From the NCBI RefSeq assembly GCF_022458745.1, contig NZ_JAJJJF010000002.1:310001-374000 (forward strand): DNA of 64,000 nucleotides, read 5' to 3'. Below are positions 9,797-19,866 of this stretch, piece by piece (the first letter of the stretch is position 1; every line of letters starts with the position of its first letter). Source of the DNA: Bacillus piscicola. GTDB taxonomy: Bacteria > Bacillota > Bacilli > Bacillales > Marinococcaceae. The notes under the pieces were generated by a model. The model had not been told where the DNA came from. It did no database searches and saw only the letters and a list, made by a program, of their open reading frames with translations. The position numbers and the translations under genes were made by a program.

Positions 9797-11791
9797 ATGG
9801 GAAACACACATAGAGACGAACTAGCAATTAGTACGATTCGCACCTTATCGATAGACAGTATCGAAAAAGCTAACTCCGGCCATCCGGGACTTCCAATGGG
9901 TGCTGCACCAATGGCTTATGTTTTATGGTCAAGATTCATGAATCACAATCCAGGAAACCCAGAATGGTTCAACCGTGACCGTTTTGTACTGTCGGCAGGT
10001 CATGGCTCCATGCTTTTGTACAGTCTTCTTCACTTAAGCGGTTATGATTTATCTCTTGATGAATTGAAAAATTTTCGTCAATGGGAGAGTAAGACTCCAG
10101 GTCATCCGGAGTATGGGCATACACCTGGTGTCGAGGCGACGACGGGACCGCTTGGTCAGGGACTTGCAATGGCAGTGGGGATGGCGATGGCAGAACGTCA
10201 TCTGGCAGGTGTTTACAACCAGGATGATATAAAACTTGTTGATCATTATACGTACGCCTTGTGTGGAGATGGGGATTTAATGGAAGGTGTATCTGGAGAA
10301 GCTGCCTCACTGGCTGGCCATTTGAAGCTGGACCGCTTAATCGTTTTATACGATTCCAATGATATATCACTTGACGGAGATCTCCACCAATCTTTTTCTG
10401 AAAATGTTCGAAAGCGCTACGAGTCATACGGTTGGGACACGTATTTGGTGGAGGACGGTAATGACGTAGATGCCATTGAACGTGCGATTTCGGAAGCGCG
10501 CTCTTCTGAACGGCCTGCTTTTATCGAAGTGAAAACGGAGATTGGATTTGGTTCACCGAATAAAGGAGGAACAAATGCGGCTCACGGAGCTCCATTAGGA
10601 AAAGAAGAAGCGGCAATGGTTAAGGAAAATTACAAATGGGAATTTGAAGCGGAATTCCATGTGCCGCCAGAGGTGACCGAATACTTCGCAGAAGGAAAGG
10701 CAGAAGGGGCGCGGAAGGAACAAGAGTGGAATACTTTATTTGAACAGTATCAGGAAAAGTACCCAGCGCTTGCGAAGCAGTTTACAGAAGCGGTTAAAGG
10801 AGAGCTTCCGGCAGGATGGGCGGACAAGTTGCCCGTATATCACGACGAAAAATTAGCAAGCCGTGCCGCTTCAGGTGAGGTTCTCCAAGTGCTATCCGAG
10901 TCTATTCCAGCGTTGGTAGGCGGTTCAGCGGACTTGGCATCTTCCAACAAGACCCTTGTGAAAGCTGAATCGGATTACTCCCGAGATAACTATAGAGGCC
11001 GTAATATTTGGTTTGGTGTGCGGGAATTTGCGATGGCTGCAGCTGCGAATGGACTGCGTTTACATGGTGGTCTTCAGCCCTACGTCGCAACGTTTCTTGT
11101 TTTTTCTGATTATTTGCGACCTGCCCTTCGCTTAAGTGCTTTGATGGGATTACCGATTACGTACGTCTTCACTCATGACAGTATTGCGGTAGGGGAAGAC
11201 GGGCCTACTCATGAGCCTATTGAACAGATTAGCTCTTTACGGGCGATCCCGAATTTGCATGTTATCCGCCCTGCTGACGGTAATGAAACAACTGCAGCAT
11301 GGAAAGTGGCCTTGGAAAGTAAAAGTACACCAACCGCGCTTATTTTGACACGACAAGGCTTACCTACTCTTTCTGGAACGGTGGAAAAAGCGGCGGAAGG
11401 TGTTACAAAAGGTGCCTATACGCTTGTAGAGAAAGATCAGCAGGCAGATGTATTGCTGCTCGCATCGGGTTCTGAAGTAGCACTCGCCGTTCAAGCAAGT
11501 GAAGAGCTTGAGAAAGATGGTATAAAGGCGAACGTCGTCAGCATGCCGAATTGGTACGCTTTTGACCAACAAGACCGTGCTTACCGTGAGAATGTTCTAC
11601 AACCGGGTGTTCCGGCACTTGCCATAGAGATGGGAGCCTCTCATGGATGGCATAAATATACAGGAGCGAAAGGTGACGTTCTCGGAATTGATCGTTTCGG
11701 GGCTTCAGCGCCTGGAGATAAAGTCATCAAAGAATACGGTTTTACGGTAGAAAATGTAGTAGCACGTGTAAAGTCATTGTTACATGAGTAA
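9797..11791 (+). CDS. tkt: Transketolase
   Basis: This thiamine-diphosphate enzyme moves two-carbon units in the non-oxidative pentose phosphate pathway. The 664-residue protein is full length. The N-terminal ThDP domain shows [30 protein letters not shown] and the GDGDLMEG cofactor motif. The pyrimidine domain shows [12 protein letters not shown] and [18 protein letters not shown], and a C-terminal domain completes it. ATG 9797 follows GGAAGGAAATGA. It stands alone between ynzC and sirA as in B. subtilis, with its own promoter and terminator. Confidence 0.98.
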   Translation: MGNTHRDELAISTIRTLSIDSIEKANSGHPGLPMGAAPMAYVLWSRFMNHNPGNPEWFNRDRFVLSAGHGSMLLYSLLHLSGYDLSLDELKNFRQWESKTPGHPEYGHTPGVEATTGPLGQGLAMAVGMAMAERHLAGVYNQDDIKLVDHYTYALCGDGDLMEGVSGEAASLAGHLKLDRLIVLYDSNDISLDGDLHQSFSENVRKRYESYGWDTYLVEDGNDVDAIERAISEARSSERPAFIEVKTEIGFGSPNKGGTNAAHGAPLGKEEAAMVKENYKWEFEAEFHVPPEVTEYFAEGKAEGARKEQEWNTLFEQYQEKYPALAKQFTEAVKGELPAGWADKLPVYHDEKLASRAASGEVLQVLSESIPALVGGSADLASSNKTLVKAESDYSRDNYRGRNIWFGVREFAMAAAANGLRLHGGLQPYVATFLVFSDYLRPALRLSALMGLPITYVFTHDSIAVGEDGPTHEPIEQISSLRAIPNLHVIRPADGNETTAAWKVALESKSTPTALILTRQGLPTLSGTVEKAAEGVTKGAYTLVEKDQQADVLLLASGSEVALAVQASEELEKDGIKANVVSMPNWYAFDQQDRAYRENVLQPGVPALAIEMGASHGWHKYTGAKGDVLGIDRFGASAPGDKVIKEYGFTVENVVARVKSLLHE

Positions 11792-11796
11792 ATAAA

Positions 11797-11850
11797 TGCC
11801 CCAATAGGCAGGCAAAAGGTGTTTTCCTTTTGCCCTATTGGGGTATTTTT
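11797..11850 (+). terminator. tkt terminator
   Basis: This long hairpin pairs GCCCCAATAGG and GCAAAAGG with CCTTTTGC and CCTATTGGGG, followed by TATTTTTTAT. Confidence 0.9.
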
Positions 11851-11874
11851 TATGTAATTTAGCGAATGGAATTT

Positions 11875-11884
11875 TTCGACAAAA
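11875..11884 (-). promoter_or_regulatory. Spo0A box upstream of sirA
   Basis: TTCGACAAAA is the exact reverse complement of TTTTGTCGAA, which fits the 0A-box consensus. It lies about 90 bases upstream of sirA, a gene known to be activated by Spo0A~P in B. subtilis. Confidence 0.7.
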
Positions 11885-11972
11885 TAAGTTTTTTTTATTT
11901 TCTAAATTTGACAGTTATTTCAATCATACTGATGTATGATAATGGAAAAGGAGTGAAAGGAGCGAATATACC

Positions 11973-12416
11973 ATGTCTCGGTATCAACTAGTCATCATCC
12001 AAAAAGAAATAGCACTCCAGTATTACCAATCAGAAGGAAAGCTATATCGGTTGTTTTTGGATTATCACCATGCGTATGAGTGGGCACGACCCGTTTTGGA
12101 AAAGCAAATCCGTTATATTACGGAGGGAATTGGAATAGAAGATTGGAACCGCTTTATCCATAGTCAATTAGAGAAAATCGGTTACCAAATGATACCTAGC
12201 CGAAGTGGTAATGCTTTGTTCTATCATTCTCCAATAACGGGAAGTAACCTCCGCATTGAAGATAGTGCAATTATTTTTGACCATGCCGGGGATGCCAAAG
12301 AAGAATGGGAAGTCTTTGATTGTTTAAAACAAGTTTCACCATGTGTGTTTGCCGTTAATATAGAGCGGAGCATCTATGGCTGGTTAAAACCGTTAAAAGT
12401 TTTTTCTGTTTTGTAA
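11973..12416 (+). CDS. sirA: Sporulation inhibitor of replication SirA
   Basis: In B. subtilis SirA (YneE) binds DnaA domain I and blocks new rounds of replication when sporulation starts. The 147-residue protein aligns in order and length: an N-terminal YQLVIIQKEIALQYY segment, then LEKQIRYITEGI, and the conserved C-terminal KQVSPCVFAVN...YGWLKP. It lies downstream of tkt and upstream of yneF exactly as in B. subtilis, and an upstream 0A box agrees with Spo0A control. ATG 11973 follows AAAGGAGCGAATATACC. Confidence 0.92.
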   Translation: MSRYQLVIIQKEIALQYYQSEGKLYRLFLDYHHAYEWARPVLEKQIRYITEGIGIEDWNRFIHSQLEKIGYQMIPSRSGNALFYHSPITGSNLRIEDSAIIFDHAGDAKEEWEVFDCLKQVSPCVFAVNIERSIYGWLKPLKVFSVL

Positions 12417-12534
12417 TTAAATGTGGTCGTCCTCTTTTAATGAGAAACAGGATACGTTATAATTATATAGGTTAAACGCAGAAAACATGACGACATAATG
12501 GTTGTAATGGTTGCAGAAGGAGGAAGTGACTGGG

Positions 12535-12759
12535 ATGGATTGGCTTTGGTTTGTGCTCGTCGGACTACTTTGTTTAGTGGCGGGTGCAGTTATTGGTTTT
12601 TTTATAGCGCGAAAGACAATGGTCAATTACATGAAGAAAAACCCGCCAATTAACGAGCAAATGCTCCGGGTAATGATGATGCAGATGGGACAAAACCCTT
12701 CGCAGAAAAAAATAAATCAAATGATGAAGGCCATGCAGAAGCAATACGACAAAAAATAA
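12535..12759 (+). CDS. yneF: UPF0154 family membrane protein YneF
   Basis: This 74-residue protein has one N-terminal membrane segment ([20 protein letters not shown]) followed by a conserved cytoplasmic tail ([20 protein letters not shown], then [11 protein letters not shown]), a near copy of YneF of B. subtilis. Function is unknown. ATG 12535 is preferred because it aligns with the family; the longer TTG frame begins inside the ribosome site AAGGAGGAAG. It follows sirA by 118 bases and is closed by a hairpin. Confidence 0.93.
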   Translation: MDWLWFVLVGLLCLVAGAVIGFFIARKTMVNYMKKNPPINEQMLRVMMMQMGQNPSQKKINQMMKAMQKQYDKK

Positions 12760-12774
12760 TATTGTTCGAGAGCA

Positions 12775-12815
12775 GCAAAAGGCTGTACTGATTGAATGTC
12801 AGTACAGCCTTTTGC
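12775..12815. terminator. Hairpin between yneF and the convergent DUF2621 gene
   Basis: GCAAAAGGCTGTACTGA and TCAGTACAGCCTTTTGC form a perfect 17-base-pair stem around a seven-base loop. Both directions gain a T-run only from within the stem, so it probably serves both genes. Confidence 0.8.
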
Positions 12816-12834
12816 CATAGGAGACGGACTGGTA

Positions 12835-13263
12835 TTAGTTAAATAAATGGTTATACGGAGTAAAATCGATTTGTTTTTCGTTTAATTTTTTCTTTAAAAA
12901 CTTGTGATCGCGTTTCGGTGTCGCGATGATATAACCACGGATGAGAAGATCTTCGTCAATCTCATGGGCTTTTTCCTTTAAGGCCAGTTCCCCAATTTTT
13001 CCGGCAATCTTTTCGCGGGCCACATCACGGAATATTTCAGGAACCGGTTGAACCAATTCTTCCAGTAAGTCTTTTTTGTCTTGCGGCCATAAATGAATTG
13101 TCTTTTCAATATAGTAGTCCTGCCAATCTAAAATAGATTTTCCATCTTCTTTTGGCAGTTTTTTAAGAAACTTGCGGAACATAAAGAAACCGCCAATAAA
13201 TAGGAAAATTGTTATACATAGAGACCAGAATACAATAAACCACATGAAGATATCGGAGGGCAT
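12835..13263 (-). CDS. yneK: DUF2621 family membrane protein (YneK-like)
   Basis: This 142-residue protein has an N-terminal membrane segment (FIVFWSLCITIFLFIGGFFMF) and a mainly helical cytoplasmic part containing GKSILDWQDYYIEKTIHLWP and a C-terminal YIIATPKRDHKFLKKKL. I recognise it as the DUF2621/YneK type found near citB in B. subtilis; here it is close to yneF instead. Function is unknown. The ATG at 13263 follows GAGGTGACAGGCC on the minus strand. Confidence 0.8.
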   Translation of the reverse strand: MPSDIFMWFIVFWSLCITIFLFIGGFFMFRKFLKKLPKEDGKSILDWQDYYIEKTIHLWPQDKKDLLEELVQPVPEIFRDVAREKIAGKIGELALKEKAHEIDEDLLIRGYIIATPKRDHKFLKKKLNEKQIDFTPYNHLFN

Positions 13264-13397
13264 AGGCCTGTCACCTCATTCTCTCATTATCACCTAATAT
13301 TTTAACATGGAAACGGATAATTAAAAGTCATTCAGTCGTTACAAATAGTGTAAAGATGCTTTTTTTGCTATAATTTTCACCGGAAGGAGCGTCGTGT

Positions 13398-13790
13398 ATG
13401 TGGGTAGAGATCATTAGCTTCAGCATTCATTGGTTGATGGCTCTTGCTTTTTTTATGTTAATCCCTTTTCCTTTTTTCGTAAAAGGGATGCAGGGGGAGA
13501 ATCTGTTATTTATAAAAAAAGTATACAGACCAATCACCCTGTTTGCACATGCAGCAGTAATAGGCACAGTCGTCACGGGCATTTTCTTAATAGACGAGTG
13601 GCTGTCTTGGTGGACAGCGGCCGTATTCATTTTATGGCTTGTTATCAGTGCGTTTCTGGGAATGACTGCAAAATCTTTAAGAGAAACTCTCACAACAGAA
13701 GAGAAAAGCCCTTTATTAAAACATAGCACTTTGCTTACGATTGCTGTAACCGTTATGTTCATTTTCAAATTTTCGAAAGGGTTGTATTGA
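13398..13790 (+). CDS. Small polytopic membrane protein, unknown function
   Basis: This 130-residue protein is almost entirely hydrophobic, with four predicted membrane segments (about residues 9-27, 46-64, 72-90 and 107-124). It has a few charged loop residues and no catalytic motif that I recognise. ATG 13398 follows AAGGAGC at eight bases. It sits between divergent and convergent neighbours (DUF2621 and menA) and ends in a bidirectional hairpin shared with menA. It could assist quinone or respiratory membrane functions, but that is only position-based. Confidence 0.7.
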   Translation: MWVEIISFSIHWLMALAFFMLIPFPFFVKGMQGENLLFIKKVYRPITLFAHAAVIGTVVTGIFLIDEWLSWWTAAVFILWLVISAFLGMTAKSLRETLTTEEKSPLLKHSTLLTIAVTVMFIFKFSKGLY

Positions 13791-13792
13791 CA

Positions 13793-13824
13793 AAACGCAC
13801 TGCTTCGTTGGCAGTGCGCTTTTC
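13793..13824. terminator. Bidirectional terminator between the membrane gene and menA
   Basis: AAAACGCACTGC pairs with GCAGTGCGCTTTT around a short loop, with A and T tails on opposite sides, between two convergent genes. Confidence 0.85.
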
Positions 13825-13832
13825 TATGTGTG

Positions 13833-14765
13833 TTAGGTCACATAACTGATTAATAATCCAATTGCCATTAGCATTCCAAAAAATGTATTCGTTTGTGCGG
13901 CTGCTTTCATTGCCGGCATCATTGTTTTTGGGGCAGTCTTCCCTATGAAACCTTTTGTGGCAGCTGCGGCTTTTGGAATACTGAACAAGGCGAGTAAAAC
14001 CCATGGAGTAACAGTACCGAGGACCACTAGGCCGATAAGCCACAGAAAAGAAAAAGCATAAGAACTACCTAAAACAAAGATAGCTTTTTTCGGACCGAGC
14101 ACGATAGGAAGTGTTTTGCGTCCATTTGCTTTATCCCCGTCGTGGTCACGAAGGTTGTTGCCCATGTTAATTAATCCGACTAGCACACCGCTTGGTACAG
14201 CGATGAGAATGGCACTCTCTGATACATAACCAGCTTGAATATAAAAGGTGATGAGGATGATAAGAAAGCCCATAAATAGACCGGAAAACAATTCACCAAA
14301 AGGAGTAGAGGATATCGGCAGCGGGCCGCCTGTATATAAATAACCGACAGCCATGCAGATGAGCCCGATTACAGCCACCCACCAAGAAGAAGAAGCACAA
14401 ATGTAAAGTCCAAGCAACAGCGCAATCGCGTACATAGCAAGGGCAAGCCCCATGATGAGACGTGGGGTCATGCCGTGGCGGACAATACCGCCCCCGATTC
14501 CGACAGAGTGTTTCGTATCGAGCCCTCTTTTAAAGTCGTAGTACTCGTTAAAAAGATTAGTAGCTGCCTGAATAAGCAAACTGGCGAAGAGCATCGCCAC
14601 AAATAGAAAAACATGAAATTCTCCTGCTTGCAGGGCAAGTACGGTCCCGAGCAGGACAGGAACAAAGGCAGCTGTCAATGTATGCGGCCGAATAAGTTCC
14701 CACCACACTTTCCAAGTGCGTTTTGGCAGGCTTTCTGCTGATTTTGAATAGTGTTGAGTATCCAT
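13833..14765 (-). CDS. menA: 1,4-dihydroxy-2-naphthoate polyprenyltransferase MenA
   Basis: MenA attaches the polyprenyl chain to 1,4-dihydroxy-2-naphthoate in menaquinone synthesis at the membrane. The UbiA-family motif NLFNEYYDFKRGLDT (the first Asp-rich site) and the second motif GNNLRDHDGDKANGRKT are visible among eight to nine membrane segments. ATG 14765 (MDTQHYSKS) follows AAAGGAGAAACCA; the longer frame has no ribosome site. The protein is then 310 residues. It is divergent from the menF-D-H-B-E-C operon, as commonly seen in Bacillaceae. Confidence 0.95.
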   Translation of the reverse strand: MDTQHYSKSAESLPKRTWKVWWELIRPHTLTAAFVPVLLGTVLALQAGEFHVFLFVAMLFASLLIQAATNLFNEYYDFKRGLDTKHSVGIGGGIVRHGMTPRLIMGLALAMYAIALLLGLYICASSSWWVAVIGLICMAVGYLYTGGPLPISSTPFGELFSGLFMGFLIILITFYIQAGYVSESAILIAVPSGVLVGLINMGNNLRDHDGDKANGRKTLPIVLGPKKAIFVLGSSYAFSFLWLIGLVVLGTVTPWVLLALFSIPKAAAATKGFIGKTAPKTMMPAMKAAAQTNTFFGMLMAIGLLISYVT

Positions 14766-14991
14766 TGGTTTCTCCTTTTTCTTTAAAATGTATGGATAGA
14801 AGAGCAACGTGGTACAGTAAATAAGATTTCAACGTTTAAGTTTAGAAAATATCGGGCAATGTGTCAATTATTCTTCTGAATATATAGGTAACGGCTTCCG
14901 TATTACTACTTTATTGACAGCGGTTCGAGACGAAGTGTATCTTTAAATAGGATAATCATCCGTTACTATAGAGAAACTGGGGTGATTTGAA

Positions 14992-16398
14992 ATCGTTATC
15001 TCAGAAAAATTAAATTGCATAGATGGATTAGCAGCTGCAATTGGGAAATCAAAAGAGATAAAAAGGTCTGTGCTTTTTAGTTACGTGAAAAAATTAGATG
15101 CAGCTGACGTTTTGTCCTTTTATGCGGCCGCGCGTTTAACTCATAAAGGGTCCCGTTTTTTTTGGCAGGATCCACGGAAGGAAATTTTGATTGCCGGAGC
15201 AGGCAACATTACGAAGTTTCAAGAAATGGAAGCGTGCGAAAACCGCTATCAGCAAGTGGAAAAGAAATGGCTTTCTCTGTGTGAGAATGCGGTGACTGCA
15301 GGAATAACGGAGAAGATGGCAACCGGGCCCTTACTGTTTGGGGGCTTTTCTTTTGATCAGCAAGAACATAACCGTATTCTTTGGAAAAAATTTGGAGATT
15401 ATCTATTTTATATTCCTGAGTATATGCTTTCCGTTGTAGAAGGACAAGCCTATTTTACCGTAAACGTACTTTGTACGGCTGAAGAAGAAGAAACCGAACT
15501 TCTCAAGCTGATTCAGGAACAAGAGCAGCAACTTCTCTGTCACCGGGAAGAAGACATATCTTATAATCGAGTTGTTCAACAACTAGAAATAGCACCCGAA
15601 CGCTGGAAACAAACGGTAGCAAAAGCAGTTCAAGAGATGAAACAATCGGATTTAGACAAAGTTGTCCTTGCTCGCGAATTACGGTTAACATGCCAAAGGG
15701 AAATTCAGACAGAAGGAGTGCTTCAAAACCTGCTTCGAGATCAGCCTGGCAGTTATGTTTTCAGCTTGGAGGCAGGATCTGATTGTTTTATCGGTGCGAC
15801 ACCTGAAAAACTAATACAGCGAAGAGGAGACACTGTCTACTCAGACTGCTTGGCAGGCTCTATTGCGAGAGGGACGAGTATAGAGGAGGACAGCCGTCTT
15901 GGCAGTGAATTGCTGCAGGACCGCAAAAATCTGCTTGAGCACGAATATGTCGTTTCGATGATCACAGATGTCTTCCGTGAGTATTGTCAAAAGATTGAGG
16001 TCCCGCAGGCTCCGGAACTCATGAAAAATCGCCATATTCAACACCTGTATACACCGATTTCCGGCAGTTTGCACGATGGTGTTTCTGTGTTAGATTTTGT
16101 TGCCAAGTTACATCCGACACCGGCGATGGGCGGAGTCCCGCAAAAACAAGCTGTTACTTGTATTCGTGAATGGGAACAATTGGAGCGAGGTTTTTATGCT
16201 GCTCCGCTCGGATGGCTTGACGCTTATGGAAATAGCGATATTGCCGTCGGGATACGCTCCGCACTTGTCCAAGGCAGCGAGGCATCTTTGTTCGCTGGCG
16301 GAGGAGTGCTTCCGGACTCTACACCAGACAGTGAATACGAGGAGACGGCAATAAAGTTCAATCCGATGCTAAGTGCTTTAGGAGGGCAGTTATCATGA
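14992..16398 (+). CDS. menF: Isochorismate synthase MenF
   Basis: MenF converts chorismate to isochorismate, the first committed step to menaquinone. The chorismate-binding domain shows DKVVLARELRL, GATPEKLIQRRGDTVYSDCLAGS, LHPTPAMGGVP and GFYAAPLGWLDA. The N-terminus is uncertain. A GTG at 15070 gives 442 residues but removes about 26 residues that B. subtilis MenF has. The open frame continues upstream to an ATC at 14992, preceded by GGGGTGA at six bases, with no ATG/GTG/TTG in between; I list the longer version tentatively. A possible promoter (TTGACA at 14914-14919 with a weak TATCTT) lies upstream. The stop overlaps menD (ATGA). Confidence 0.85.
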   Translation: MVISEKLNCIDGLAAAIGKSKEIKRSVLFSYVKKLDAADVLSFYAAARLTHKGSRFFWQDPRKEILIAGAGNITKFQEMEACENRYQQVEKKWLSLCENAVTAGITEKMATGPLLFGGFSFDQQEHNRILWKKFGDYLFYIPEYMLSVVEGQAYFTVNVLCTAEEEETELLKLIQEQEQQLLCHREEDISYNRVVQQLEIAPERWKQTVAKAVQEMKQSDLDKVVLARELRLTCQREIQTEGVLQNLLRDQPGSYVFSLEAGSDCFIGATPEKLIQRRGDTVYSDCLAGSIARGTSIEEDSRLGSELLQDRKNLLEHEYVVSMITDVFREYCQKIEVPQAPELMKNRHIQHLYTPISGSLHDGVSVLDFVAKLHPTPAMGGVPQKQAVTCIREWEQLERGFYAAPLGWLDAYGNSDIAVGIRSALVQGSEASLFAGGGVLPDSTPDSEYEETAIKFNPMLSALGGQLS

Positions 16399-18149
16399 AG
16401 GGTGATTCCGGTACTATATTAACCGAATATATTGGGGCTTTCATTAATGAATTAGCCCAAAATAACTTACAACACGCCGTTGTCAGCCCGGGGTCCCGTT
16501 CAACACCGATTGCCATGCTTCTCGCAGCTCATCCAGATATAGAAGTGCATATGAACATGGATGAGCGTTCTGCAGGTTTTTATGCGTTAGGTTTAGCAAA
16601 GTCTTTGCAAGAACCTGTAGCCCTCGTTTGCACGTCAGGAACAGCAGCGGCCAATTATTACCCTGCTGTTATTGAAGCGGCCTATTCGCGGGTACCGCTT
16701 CTTGTTTTGACAGCTGACCGTCCGCATGAACAGCGTGATAACGGCTCCCCGCAAACGATCGATCAAATCCAGCTGTACGGGAATTATGTTAAATGGTTCG
16801 TGGAAATGGCCCTTCCTGAATCTACTGAGCCGATGATGCGGTATGCTCGTACGATAGGAGTACGAGCGCTTTCTGCGGCTAAAAACTTGCCAGCCGGCCC
16901 TGTTCATCTAAACTTCCCGCTTCGCGAACCGCTCGTCCCAAACATGAATAAGGCGGCGGAAAAGTATAAAGAGCCAATAGAAGAAGCGCTCTCCCTATCT
17001 GATACCGGTGTATTGTCGGTATCTGAGATGCAGGAAACATACTATGCAAACCTTCTAGCGGACGCAGAACGTGGAATGATAGTTTGTGGTGAATTAGTAG
17101 AACGAGGCGCTCAGGAAGCGATCATTATGTTGGGAGAGAAGTTGGGTTTCCCGGTTCTTGCTGATCCGCTGTCACAATTGCGCAGTGGTCCCCATCGAAA
17201 AGACGTAGTGATCGATACATATGACACGATTTTACGTGCAAGCCAAGCTTCTGCTATTTTAAAGCCAGATGTTATTTTGCGCTTTGGAACGATGCCAGTA
17301 TCGAAACCCCTCCTTCTGTTTTTAAAAGAGCAGCGGCACGCACAGCATGTCGTAGTGGACGGAGGAGGAGGTTGGCGCGATCCGGCTGGGCTCCCTGCTC
17401 AGATGGTTTACTGTGATGAAAGACGATTTTGCGATGCCATTTCACAGTCCTTGCCAGATCAAGCAAAAAACCATTGGTTGTCATTTTGGCAAAACATGAA
17501 CGATAAGACGAAACAGGCTCTTCGTGACATACGTGAAGCTGAATTGAACGAAGGAATGGTATTCTCCCTGTTAGGCGACCATTTACCTGACTTTGCAACG
17601 CTTTTTGTCGGCAACAGTATGCCGATCCGTGACCTTGACACCTTTTTCCATGCGAACGATAAAAACATCCGCATATTTGCGAACCGCGGAGCAAACGGAA
17701 TTGACGGTGTCGTCTCAACAGCAGCTGGTATGAGCGCTGTATCGGAACACACGGTGCTTGTGATCGGGGATTTAAGCTTTTTCCATGATATGAATGGTTT
17801 ATTAGCGGCGAGGCTTGAGAAGGTGAATATGACGATTCTTCTTATTAATAATGATGGGGGAGGCATCTTTTCTTTTCTCCCGCAGGCGACTGAAAAAGAA
17901 CATTTTGAAACCCTGTTCGGCACCCCACACGGCCTTGATTTTTCACATACGGCGGGCCTTTACGGAGCGGCTTACAAAAAAGTTAAAACATGGGAAGAGT
18001 GGGAATCTGCTTTTTGTCCTTCTTTTGCACAGCCTGGTTTAAAAATAATTGAAGTACCAACGGATAGAGCTGCCAATGTTCAGAAACACCGGAAACTATG
18101 GGATGAAGTAATCGAACAGGTTTCTTTACTCGTAAATGAGGGGATATAA
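16395..18149 (+). CDS. menD: SEPHCHC synthase MenD
   Basis: MenD is a thiamine-diphosphate enzyme that adds decarboxylated 2-oxoglutarate to isochorismate. The 584-residue protein shows HAVVSPGSRSTPIAMLLAAH, the cofactor-activating Glu in MNMDERSAGFYALG, the CTSGTAAANYYPAV stretch, GNSMPIRDLDTF, and the ThDP/metal motif GDLSFFHDMNGL with NNDGGGIF. It is coupled to menF by a four-base ATGA overlap and to menH by a one-base overlap, so menF-menD-menH are translated as a unit. Confidence 0.97.
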   Translation: MKGDSGTILTEYIGAFINELAQNNLQHAVVSPGSRSTPIAMLLAAHPDIEVHMNMDERSAGFYALGLAKSLQEPVALVCTSGTAAANYYPAVIEAAYSRVPLLVLTADRPHEQRDNGSPQTIDQIQLYGNYVKWFVEMALPESTEPMMRYARTIGVRALSAAKNLPAGPVHLNFPLREPLVPNMNKAAEKYKEPIEEALSLSDTGVLSVSEMQETYYANLLADAERGMIVCGELVERGAQEAIIMLGEKLGFPVLADPLSQLRSGPHRKDVVIDTYDTILRASQASAILKPDVILRFGTMPVSKPLLLFLKEQRHAQHVVVDGGGGWRDPAGLPAQMVYCDERRFCDAISQSLPDQAKNHWLSFWQNMNDKTKQALRDIREAELNEGMVFSLLGDHLPDFATLFVGNSMPIRDLDTFFHANDKNIRIFANRGANGIDGVVSTAAGMSAVSEHTVLVIGDLSFFHDMNGLLAARLEKVNMTILLINNDGGGIFSFLPQATEKEHFETLFGTPHGLDFSHTAGLYGAAYKKVKTWEEWESAFCPSFAQPGLKIIEVPTDRAANVQKHRKLWDEVIEQVSLLVNEGI

Positions 18150-18970
18150 TGAGAAGGCGGATCCGCGGTGTTGAGTATCACATTCAATTAGCAGGAGAAG
18201 GAGAGCCGCTCGTACTTTTGCACGGGTTTACGGGTAACAGGGAAACATGGGATTTCCTGGTGCCTTACCTGGAGCAGCATTTTCAGCTTATAATGGTCGA
18301 TATTATCGGTCATGGGGAAAGTAGTGTACCTGCCGATTTTCACCGTTACACAGCGGAGGAAACAGTTGCAGACTTAGTAAGCTTATTAAAGGAGCTTACT
18401 ATTACGGATGCACATTGGCTCGGCTATTCCATGGGAGGAAGGCTGGCGTTAAGCCTCGCCTCTCTCTATCCTGAATGTGTCCGGTCTTTGCTACTGGAAA
18501 GTGCATCACCCGGGTTACGAAGTTCGAGCGCGCGCGTAGAACGGCAAAATCAGGACAAGCGCTTAGCGGATCGTATCCTTGCAAAAGGGGTGCCGGCTTT
18601 CGTCAACCAATGGGAAAACATACCGCTGTTTGCGACACAAAAGCAACTGCCCTACGCCGAACAGCGGAAAATCCGTGAACAGCGTCTAAAAAACTCTGCA
18701 CTTGGTCTTGCTAACAGTTTACTTGGAATGGGGACCGGATCACAGCCGTCGTGGTGGGATCAGCTGCCAGATCTGCATTTTCCTGTGCTTCTTTTAACTG
18801 GGGAATGGGATGATAAGTTCAATAACATTGCCAGTGAGATGAAGAAGGCCTTGCCTGCCGCTGAATGGCACATTGTTCCAAAAACGGGACATGCGGTCCA
18901 TGTGGAAGATCAGGAAATGTTTGCTACAATAGTAAGTGAATTTTTATTTAGAAACAAAAGGAGGACGTAA
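18149..18970 (+). CDS. menH: SHCHC synthase MenH (alpha/beta hydrolase)
   Basis: MenH eliminates pyruvate from SEPHCHC to give SHCHC. The 273-residue alpha/beta-hydrolase has the oxyanion region [11 protein letters not shown], the nucleophile elbow [10 protein letters not shown] (Ser at about residue 94), the catalytic Asp in [10 protein letters not shown] and the His in KTGHAVHVE. The start ATG overlaps the menD stop by one base. Position in the men operon separates it from generic hydrolases. menB starts two bases after its stop. Confidence 0.94.
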   Translation: MRRRIRGVEYHIQLAGEGEPLVLLHGFTGNRETWDFLVPYLEQHFQLIMVDIIGHGESSVPADFHRYTAEETVADLVSLLKELTITDAHWLGYSMGGRLALSLASLYPECVRSLLLESASPGLRSSSARVERQNQDKRLADRILAKGVPAFVNQWENIPLFATQKQLPYAEQRKIREQRLKNSALGLANSLLGMGTGSQPSWWDQLPDLHFPVLLLTGEWDDKFNNIASEMKKALPAAEWHIVPKTGHAVHVEDQEMFATIVSEFLFRNKRRT

Positions 18971-18972
18971 AT

Positions 18973-19791
18973 ATGGCTATTCAATGGGAGACAGTCCGGG
19001 AGTATAATGACATTCTGTATGAAAAACAAGGCAGCATTGCGAAAATATCAATTAACCGTCCTGAGGTACATAACGCATTTCGTCCAACTACGGTGATGGA
19101 ATTAATTGACGCCTTCTCGCGGGCGCGTGATGACTCAAGCATCGGTGTCGTCGTACTTGCCGGTGTTGGCGGGAAAGCGTTTTGTTCCGGCGGGGACCAG
19201 AAAGTGCGCGGTCACGGCGGCTACGTAGGAGACGATGAGATTCCGAGGCTGAATGTCTTAGATTTACAGCGTCTCATCCGGGTGATTCCAAAACCCGTCG
19301 TCGCAATGGTTGCTGGTTACGCAATTGGTGGAGGACATGTTCTCCACGTGGTCTGTGACTTAACGATCGCTGCTGATAATGCCGTTTTTGGTCAGACCGG
19401 TCCGAAAGTCGGCAGTTTTGACGGCGGTTATGGGGCTGGTTATTTAGCAGAAATCGTCGGCCAGAAGAAAGCACGTGAGATCTGGTACTTATGCCGCCAA
19501 TATAACGCACAGGAAGCACTTGATATGGGGCTTGTGAATACCGTAGTCCCTCTTGACCAGTTAGAGGAAGAAACGGTAAAGTGGTGTGAAGAAATGCTAG
19601 AAAAAAGCCCGACTGCCCTGCGGATGTTGAAAGCTGCCTTTAACGCGTCCACAGACGGTCTTGCCGGCTTGCAGCAATTTGCCGGTGATGCGACGCTTAT
19701 GTACTATACGACCGATGAAGCGAAAGAAGGCCGTGATGCATTTAAAGAGAAGCGCAAACCAGACTTCGATCAATTCCCACGGTTTCCTTAA
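18973..19791 (+). CDS. menB: 1,4-dihydroxy-2-naphthoyl-CoA synthase MenB
   Basis: MenB is a crotonase-fold enzyme that cyclises o-succinylbenzoyl-CoA to DHNA-CoA. The 272-residue protein shows [47 protein letters not shown], the [15 protein letters not shown] loop typical of MenB, and the C-terminal [16 protein letters not shown] 18973 follows GGAGGACGTAAAT. A hairpin resembling a terminator lies between menB and menE. Confidence 0.98.
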   Translation: MAIQWETVREYNDILYEKQGSIAKISINRPEVHNAFRPTTVMELIDAFSRARDDSSIGVVVLAGVGGKAFCSGGDQKVRGHGGYVGDDEIPRLNVLDLQRLIRVIPKPVVAMVAGYAIGGGHVLHVVCDLTIAADNAVFGQTGPKVGSFDGGYGAGYLAEIVGQKKAREIWYLCRQYNAQEALDMGLVNTVVPLDQLEEETVKWCEEMLEKSPTALRMLKAAFNASTDGLAGLQQFAGDATLMYYTTDEAKEGRDAFKEKRKPDFDQFPRFP

Positions 19792-19807
19792 TAGTGTTGG
19801 GTGAGTA

Positions 19808-19842
19808 AAAAGCAGCTCGGCTATCGGCCGGGCTGTTTTCTG
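19808..19842 (+). terminator. Possible internal terminator between menB and menE
   Basis: AAAGCAGCTCGGC pairs imperfectly (one mismatch) with GCCGGGCTGTTTT around a short loop. The T-run is short, so this may attenuate rather than stop transcription within the men operon. Confidence 0.5.
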
Positions 19843-19866
19843 TATGGACGGAAGGAGAGAGTACAT

